Below are positions 9,137 through 14,335 of a stretch of DNA of 14,335 bases, in pieces. Every line of letters starts with the position of its first letter. The first letter of the stretch is position 1. The notes beneath the pieces are model-generated. The model saw nothing but the letters and a program-made list of their open reading frames with translations. It searched no databases and was not told the DNA's origin. The translations under genes and the position numbers were made by a program. Location of the stretch: assembly GCA_001598975.1 (NCBI GenBank), contig BBXU01000860.1, positions 1 to 14,335 on the forward strand, read 5' to 3'. Source of the stretch: Parachlorella kessleri (Eukaryota; Chlorophyta; Trebouxiophyceae; Chlorellales; Chlorellaceae).

Positions 9137-10498
9137 ATGGCCCCTCAGGGCCGCAGCAAGTCCGGCCTTGCAGGAGCCGCTCAGGTCATGGTTGGGGCGC
9201 TGGCAGCTGTGGTGCTGTTTGGCGCGGTCCAGCAGTACAGCAAAGTGTCGCCGCAGTCGCCGGCGCGTCGTACTGTCTTGACGCCAGACTGCAAGCAGCG
9301 AAGGAGCGACAGCAACAGCCAGCAGGCCTTGACAGACGCAAGCGCTGCCATGTCACCAGCCGGCAGGGCGGGACTGCCACTGCCGTCCTCGGGGGGCCCA
9401 GCACAAAGGCAGTTTGCTAGGGAGCTCCTCCTGGGTGAGCCTGCGCCCGAGCACGCGCCCCGGTGTGTGATAGAGTCCTACCGCACGGCTGAGGACTCTG
9501 CAGCCTGCATGGACGAGTACAGCCACCCCTTTTCGGGCTGCTTCTCGCCAGACCACGAGGAGGAGCTATACAAGCGCTTCCGGGCCGGCCAGCCGGTGTC
9601 TGAGCTGAGGTGTGGGTTCCTTGGCGCCGAGGCTCAGAGCTGGCTGGCGAATATCTCCGCCCAGTTCTCTCATTGCGAGTATGTGATCCTCACGGTGTCG
9701 TTCTCCTATGGCAGCATTAAGCCTGCTGAGCACGTGGCTAGGCCGCAGCCGGGGGTGTGCTTTGTGGCGTTTGTGGACGAGGCCATCTACACTGCTTTGC
9801 CTGCTGAGGGCCCCGCGCTGTGGAATGGCACCCACTTCTCGCGGTGGCAGGTGCTGCTTGTGGAGCCCACCATGTTTGCTGAGACCATCGCTCGGAGCTC
9901 GCACTTGCTGAAACTTCTGGCCCCGCGCATGTTCCCCGCCGCTAGGTATTCCTTGTACGTTGATCGCAAGGTCAAGCTGCCCCGCGACCCCATGCGGGTG
10001 ATCCAGCTTGTCGAGCAGGTGGGCGCGCAACATGTGCTTGCCACCTTCAACCACACCATTAGGCAGGATGTGTTTGAGGAGATGATAGGCGACTTGTGGC
10101 ACCTCGGCAAGCGGCGGTTGTGGGGGCGCAGCACTGACCAGGCAGAGAGTTATATGAAGGGTATCAGGGGCCGTGACTTTCACGACATCTTTAGGGTGTA
10201 CGAGTACTACCAGACGGTGGGTTTCCCCACACATAGGACCGGCATGCTGGACTCCATGCTGCTGGTGTGGAACCACGGCAACCCTTGTACAGCCGCGCTG
10301 GCGTGCCTGTGGCATAACCAGGTGGCCTACCTAAGCATGCGGGAACAGCTGAGCTTCCCTTACGTAGCAGCGCTGCTAGGAGTTACCGACCAGGTTCTTT
10401 TTGTGGAGCCATTTAGCTACAACTTGAGGGGCAATCTGACCGTGCGACCGGCTGGCTGGCCACGTGCTGGAACCTACACCAGAGATAGTTTGTGGTGA
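9137..10498 (+). CDS. DUF616 (TOD1/MUCI70-like) glycosyltransferase-like type II membrane protein
   Basis: A single uninterrupted exon encodes 453 residues. Start: ATG 9137, with an in-frame TGA eight codons upstream (9113-9115), so it is the first possible Met. Residues 1-8 are basic (R6, K8), residues 10-31 form one hydrophobic helix (GLAGAAQVMVGALAAVVLFGAV), and the rest is lumenal, as in Golgi type II proteins. After a variable stem the DUF616 pattern appears: CEYVILTVSFSYG, then VCFVAFVDE, LLKLLAPRMFP, ARYSLYVDRKVKLPRDP (Asp276, the position of the family's DG/DxK-type motif), HRTGMLDSMLLVWNH, and REQLSFPYVAALLG (about 402-415). Four N-glycosylation sequons are seen (NIS, NGT, NHT, NLT). 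Plant members act in glycan or pectin biosynthesis; the donor and acceptor here are unknown. The lack of introns contrasts with the 4-7 introns of its neighbours. Confidence 0.85.
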   Translation: MAPQGRSKSGLAGAAQVMVGALAAVVLFGAVQQYSKVSPQSPARRTVLTPDCKQRRSDSNSQQALTDASAAMSPAGRAGLPLPSSGGPAQRQFARELLLGEPAPEHAPRCVIESYRTAEDSAACMDEYSHPFSGCFSPDHEEELYKRFRAGQPVSELRCGFLGAEAQSWLANISAQFSHCEYVILTVSFSYGSIKPAEHVARPQPGVCFVAFVDEAIYTALPAEGPALWNGTHFSRWQVLLVEPTMFAETIARSSHLLKLLAPRMFPAARYSLYVDRKVKLPRDPMRVIQLVEQVGAQHVLATFNHTIRQDVFEEMIGDLWHLGKRRLWGRSTDQAESYMKGIRGRDFHDIFRVYEYYQTVGFPTHRTGMLDSMLLVWNHGNPCTAALACLWHNQVAYLSMREQLSFPYVAALLGVTDQVLFVEPFSYNLRGNLTVRPAGWPRAGTYTRDSLW

Positions 10499-11165
10499 GC
10501 CGGCAGACTGTAGCACTTTGTGTAGGTGTGTTGTCTGGTCAGTATGCAGAGGGCTAGGGCTTCCTATGTGAGGTGTGTGGGTGGAGCGCTGCGCATGCCT
10601 TCGTTTTGGTCCAGACCTGCTGCTGTGCGCGCTCGCCTAGCATGTGACCCTCCTCGCCTCGATATGTTATAGTCAATTATATTTACAGCGCAGACGATCT
10701 AGAGCTGCTCTTAGTTGATATTCCAACTACCTGGTACTTGTCACTCACTGTGTGGAGGCTTCACTGTGTGAGGCACGGAAAAGGCGCTGGTCTTGAGGCC
10801 AGTCAGTGCCCACTGGCCAACTGTGTGGTTTAGTAGTCGCTTGTCATCACTCCCTGGGAGACCTGCTGGTTGTATGCGCAAGACTCCAAGTCTCCTCCCA
10901 CTGGCTCCAAGGATGGCATCTCGGTATCACGCGCCCCCGATCTGATGCGATCAGTGACGGGACCTCATCCGACCAGCCTCGCCATTGGACTCCAGGGCAA
11001 TCTGGAACAGTGTTGAAGCACGATTAAAGTCCTAAAGCTCTATCGGCGTGGTGTCCTATGGAAAACCAAACTTTCCTACCCTCGTTGTGTTCGGGACTGT
11101 TGCCAACAGCGCAGTAGTATTTATCAAGCCTATATCAGCATATCTGGTAGCGCTGATTGGCAGCA
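10499..11165. other. Intergenic region, no gene seen
   Basis: This should contain the DUF616 3' UTR and the promoter of the malic-enzyme-like gene. It includes a short AT-rich patch at about 10665-10690. No TGTAA was seen on the plus strand, no tRNA, and the short open frames present match nothing recognised. An in-frame TGA at 11154-11156 closes the frame just before the next gene's ATG. Confidence 0.5.
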
Positions 11166-14100
11166 ATGGCACTGGCGAGGGCCTCCCACCTGTCTCGCAC
11201 ATGGCAGCGCCTGGGCGGGCTGGCTGCACGCAGTATTAGCAGCTCGAGCATAGCAAGCGGCGAGTCTGAGGACTGCGATCAAGTTCCATGGGTTAGCACG
11301 CTCATATCTGGCGGCGACTTGATGAGGCAGGCCAAAGTGAGCTGGGCCAGGAAGGTGTTACCGGTGCCGCACTGCATGGCCGGCAGGGTTGGCACCAAGG
11401 CTGCAACGCCGACTGCCTCTTGTTGCATCACATGTGTAGCTATCCCATGGGAGATAAGGCGCACAAGTGTCCTTTGCTCCACCCCCATACTCAACGTGCC
11501 ACGCCTCTAAACCCTTTGCTCCCCCTTGCAGTTCAACAAGGGCCTGGCTTTCACAGAAGCGGAGCGGGACAGACTGTACCTGCGCGGCCTGCTGCCCCCC
11601 GCTGTGCTGAGTCAGGAGGTGCAGGCGGACCGGGTCATGCAGATGATCCGCTCCAAATCCAGCGACCTAGACAAGCATACGTACCTTTTATCCCTTCAGG
11701 CAAGGTTGCTGCTGGCTTCCATCTTTTTAATATGTGTGTCTCACAAGTGGGTCAAAGCAGTGCTCCACAGCGCTTCCGGGCTGAGATGGGCCGCTGCGAC
11801 ATGTGCAAGGGGAGGGGTCAGGTACCAGCAGGGGAGGGGTTCTGCTGGAGAGCCCCATTGCAGCACAGTAAGGCCGCTGATATTGGGATATAGGGTGTCT
11901 TGATACCTCTCTACCCCTCACTGTGGTGCCCTAGCACTGCTGCTCAGCAAGGTGTTCCTCCTTGTGCCCGCTGCAGGAGCGCAATGAGCGGCTGTTCTTC
12001 TATGTGCTGTGCGCACACACAGAGGAGTTGGTGCCGCTTCTGAGCGAGCCGGTGTTGAGCCTGTACTGCAGCAAGTACTCGCTCATGTTCCGCAGGTGGG
12101 TGACCTCCCCTGGAGGGCGGGGCTTAAGCATTATTGCAACAGGCTCAGCCCATGTGGGCTTGGTAGATCAGGACTGTAGCATGGCTGCGTTTGCCATGAG
12201 TCCTAGTCGTCCAGGTGCACTGAGGGCTCTTCATTCCAGCCCTGCTCTGCAGCATATGAGCAGCCATTGGGCTCACCAGCTAAGCCCTGCACCTGGCTCA
12301 CTCTTACGCCGCCTGGGGCCAAACATGCGGTGGGCAGAGAGTGCCACCAGCTCACCCCATTTCCTTCAATCTTTATTTCTTCAATCTTTCTGATGCCTGG
12401 GACCTCTCGGCCCGCTATCCCACATGCAGCGTGCCCCGCGGCATGTACCTTAGCCTGGAGGACCGCGGCAGGGTGTCCCAAATCCTGAAGAACTGGCCGG
12501 AGCGGCGGGTCAAGGCCATCTGCCTGACAGACGGCCACCGCATCGGCACTCTGGGGGACCTGGGGGTGCAGGTGGGGGATTTGGGGTTGACCAGCTTGCT
12601 GGGGACCTGGGGGTGCAGGTGGGGGATTTGGGGGTGACAAGCACGCCGGGGGGACCTGGGGTGCAGGTGGGGGTTTCGGGGGTGACAAGCACGCCGGGGG
12701 GACCTGGGGTGCAGGTGGGTGCGCCAGAAGGGGTGCAAGGCCATATGGCAAGGTCAGTGGGGGGGTTGTGTTGTGGAGTTTACAGCCGAGGGGAAGAGGC
12801 TCAAGAAATAGAACTGCAGGGAAAGGGAGCAGTACGCACAGCGCAGCATTGGATGAGGTGTTGTGGGAAGCAGCAGGGGACCCAGCATGGATATGAGGCC
12901 CTCTAAGGCCATTTCCAGGTGCCAACCAAGGCAAGCCGCACAGCATGACGGACTCTCTGACAGCATGCACGCATGCCACAGATACCCCCGGCTGAGACAT
13001 GTTAGAGAAGGGCTCACCAGAAGTGTCCCCCTCTGCGCAGGCAATAGGTGTGTGCACCACCCGGCTGGCGCTGTACACGGCCTGTGGGGGCGTGAACCCG
13101 GCCCTCTGCCTGCCCGTCACCATCGATGTTGGCACGGACAACGAAGCGCTGCTGCAGGTATGAGGCTGCCTACTGTGTGCCTAATCTGGCTGCACGATGG
13201 CTCGGTAAGTCTGGCCGGCTGGCTGTTCGGCCGGCTGGCTGCATGGCCTGGCTAACTGGGTGCCTAGCTAGCACTGACGGCTTCAGGGGCAGCCTGAGGG
13301 CGCTTGGTGTCGCCGAGACCCAGCCAACATACATGCTGTGAGCAGCTAGCATTGCATCGGTGTATGGCTACACATTTGCCTTAGCAGGTGGCATGCATCA
13401 GTGTACTGCCGTACCTGCGTGTGTTGAGATTCTTTGCACTCCACCGTCAGCATGTGTCCTGTACACCGCTCTCTTTCGCCAGGCCGTGCCGGGCGGAACT
13501 CCACCTGGCTGCCCCGGCTTGCGTGTGAGGCGCCAGTCTCTAGCGGGGTCCCTGGTCCCTGCAGGACCCCATCTATGTGGGTGCTCGACACCGGCGCATC
13601 TACGGGGATGCGTACTACGAGCTCATGGACGAGTTCCTAGCAGCGGTACGAGACCGGTATGGCAGCACAGGTGCGGGTGGGAAGTGGCACATGAGAGTGG
13701 AAGCGGTGGCAGTAAGCTTGCCTGGTCGGAAGTGTGCAAGGGTTGGGTAGGGTTCTTGAGATGTGTGTGAGCCGGGGCGGCTTGATCTTTTGGCTGGTGT
13801 TCCGGGTGTTCTGGTGTGTGCCGGGGGCACAGCTGGGAGCCATGTGTTGACGGTGCATGCACCGATAAATGCACGGTCAAGCGTACCGAGATATGCCTGA
13901 GCTCCTGTCTGATTTGCATTTCACCCCCCGCCAGGGCTTGTACAGCAAACAGTGCAAAATATCATACCCGTCCTCGAGTACCTACACAACAATTTCCTTG
14001 CTTGCTCGCTCCCTCTTGGGCATGCAGTGCTCGTAAACTTCGAGGGGATGTCCTTTGAGACCCAGAGCAAGCTGATCAATGCCCACCGCCGCACCTTCCC

Positions 14101-14206
14101 CTGCTACTCCGACTCATCGCACGGCCTGCCCGCTTTGGTCCTAGCGGGCATCCTGGCAGCGCTGCCGGCAACAGGGGGCACTCTAGCCAGTCACAAATAC
14201 ATGCTG
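11166..14206 (+). CDS. Malic-enzyme-like protein, mitochondrial-type, catalytic residues replaced; 3' partial
   Basis: Seven exons: 11166-11336, 11532-11699, 11977-12095, 12430-12571, 13041-13157, 13565-13670, 14028-14206 (GTGAGT donor follows); 334 residues, continuing past the window. Intron 2 is GC-AG. ATG 11166 has an in-frame TGA 12 nt upstream. Residues 1-35 are rich in Arg and Ser without acids, a mitochondrial-type presequence. Malic enzyme domain motifs: [20 protein letters not shown] (58-77), [61 protein letters not shown]. By alignment to human ME2, Tyr112 is Ser136, Lys183 is Arg208, Asp256 is Gly281 (FEG for FED) and Asp279 is Ser304 (YSDSSHG for FNDDIQG). Arg165, Glu255 and Asp278 are kept as Arg190, Glu280, Asp303. 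Normal members decarboxylate malate to pyruvate with NAD(P); this one is probably inactive for that or altered. The frame is intact, so a pseudogene is unlikely. The NAD(P)-binding half is not visible. Confidence 0.85.
12554..12720 (+). repeat. 47-48 bp minisatellite repeating the 5' splice site of malic-enzyme intron 4
   Basis: Four copies of a G-rich unit carry GTGCAG followed by GTGGG. The potential donors begin at 12572, 12619, 12667 and 12715, spacing 47, 48 and 48. The first copy overlaps the end of exon 4, coding for GDLGVQ, so the array arose from the exon-intron junction. Only the first donor keeps phase with exon 5. The G runs (GGGGG, GGGGG, GGGGG, GGGG from 12554 to 12586) fit a G-quadruplex pattern in the sense RNA. 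Confidence 0.8.
13213..13244 (+). repeat. Two-copy 16-bp tandem repeat in malic-enzyme intron 5
   Basis: GGCCGGCTGGCTG starts at 13213 and at 13229, giving two 16-bp units that differ only at the last three bases. A GGTAAGT at 13204-13210 just before it looks like a donor but lies inside the intron. Confidence 0.6.
13851..13864. repeat. Perfect 14-bp palindrome in malic-enzyme intron 6
   Basis: CGGTGCATGCACCG equals its own reverse complement. It is followed by a related piece, TGCACGGTC, at 13867-13875. It could be a dimeric protein binding site or chance. Confidence 0.45.
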
Positions 14207-14228
14207 GTGAGTAACTTATGACTAAGGA

Positions 14229-14293
14229 GGTGCCCCGCTGGGAGTCCCTGCCCGCTGGGACTCCCAGCGGGCAGGGACTCCCAGTGGGGCACC
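14229..14293. repeat. 32-bp inverted repeat with 1-nt spacer in malic-enzyme intron 7
   Basis: The arm 14229-14260 is the reverse complement of 14262-14293 with one difference (14237 G against 14285 T), which would be a G-U pair in RNA. The spacer is C14261. Inside it, CTGGGAGTCCC (14238-14248) and GGGACTCCCAG (14257-14267) form an alternative 11-bp stem with an 8-nt loop. It begins 22 nt after the exon 7 donor. It may be a foldback (MITE-like) remnant; no target duplication is recognised. Confidence 0.8.
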
Positions 14294-14335
14294 CCATCCT
14301 GGCAGCTCTGCTGGGGAAGAGGGACACAACCCCCC

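Noticed and set aside
9566..10315. 249-residue open frame on the minus strand
   Set aside because: It lies wholly antisense to the DUF616 coding exon, matches no family I know, and is the usual mirror effect of GC-rich codon use.
12203..13141. 312-residue proline-rich open frame on the minus strand
   Set aside because: Its [14 protein letters not shown] repeats are the reverse reading of the G-rich minisatellite, and it covers exons of the malic-enzyme-like gene on the other strand.

Overview
The window looks like nuclear DNA of a green alga, most likely a chlorophycean related to Chlamydomonas. Evidence: moderately GC-rich sequence, genes split by many GT-AG introns of about 90-470 bp, a eukaryotic-type glutamine synthetase, a plastid-style DUF819 protein and a Golgi-type DUF616 protein. 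Nothing bacterial (operons, Shine-Dalgarno sites, insertion sequences, CRISPR) is present. Species cannot be named from the sequence alone.

Layout: (1) 1-626, minus strand, two probable internal exons of an unrecognised helix-rich protein, running off the left edge. (2) 1067-3300, plus strand, five-exon DUF819 membrane protein with a transit-peptide-like N-terminus. (3) 3301-4299, no convincing gene. (4) 4300-7655, plus strand, complete eight-exon cytosolic-type glutamine synthetase of 378 residues. (5) 7656-9136, no gene, but a copy of a repeat also found in glutamine synthetase intron 5. (6) 9137-10498, plus strand, intronless DUF616 (TOD1/MUCI70-like) type II membrane protein of 453 residues. 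(7) 11166-14206 and beyond, plus strand, seven exons (334 residues) of a malic-enzyme-like protein with a mitochondrial-type presequence, cut by the right edge. All exon joins were chosen so that splice consensus, phase and protein-family alignment agree.

The genes are separate transcription units and do not form an operon or an obvious pathway. Glutamine synthetase assimilates ammonium. The malic-enzyme-like protein would normally link malate and pyruvate in mitochondria, but here nearly every recognisable catalytic or metal-binding residue of the N-terminal half is replaced, which suggests a pseudoenzyme or a protein with changed chemistry.

The second theme is tandem duplication across splice junctions. 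Three neighbouring genes each carry one: a duplicated acceptor in DUF819 intron 3, a duplicated acceptor plus exon start in glutamine synthetase intron 6, and a four-copy 47-48 bp array that repeats the donor in malic-enzyme intron 4. Decoy use would shift the reading frame in each case. A near-perfect 32-bp inverted repeat lies just after the last visible exon.
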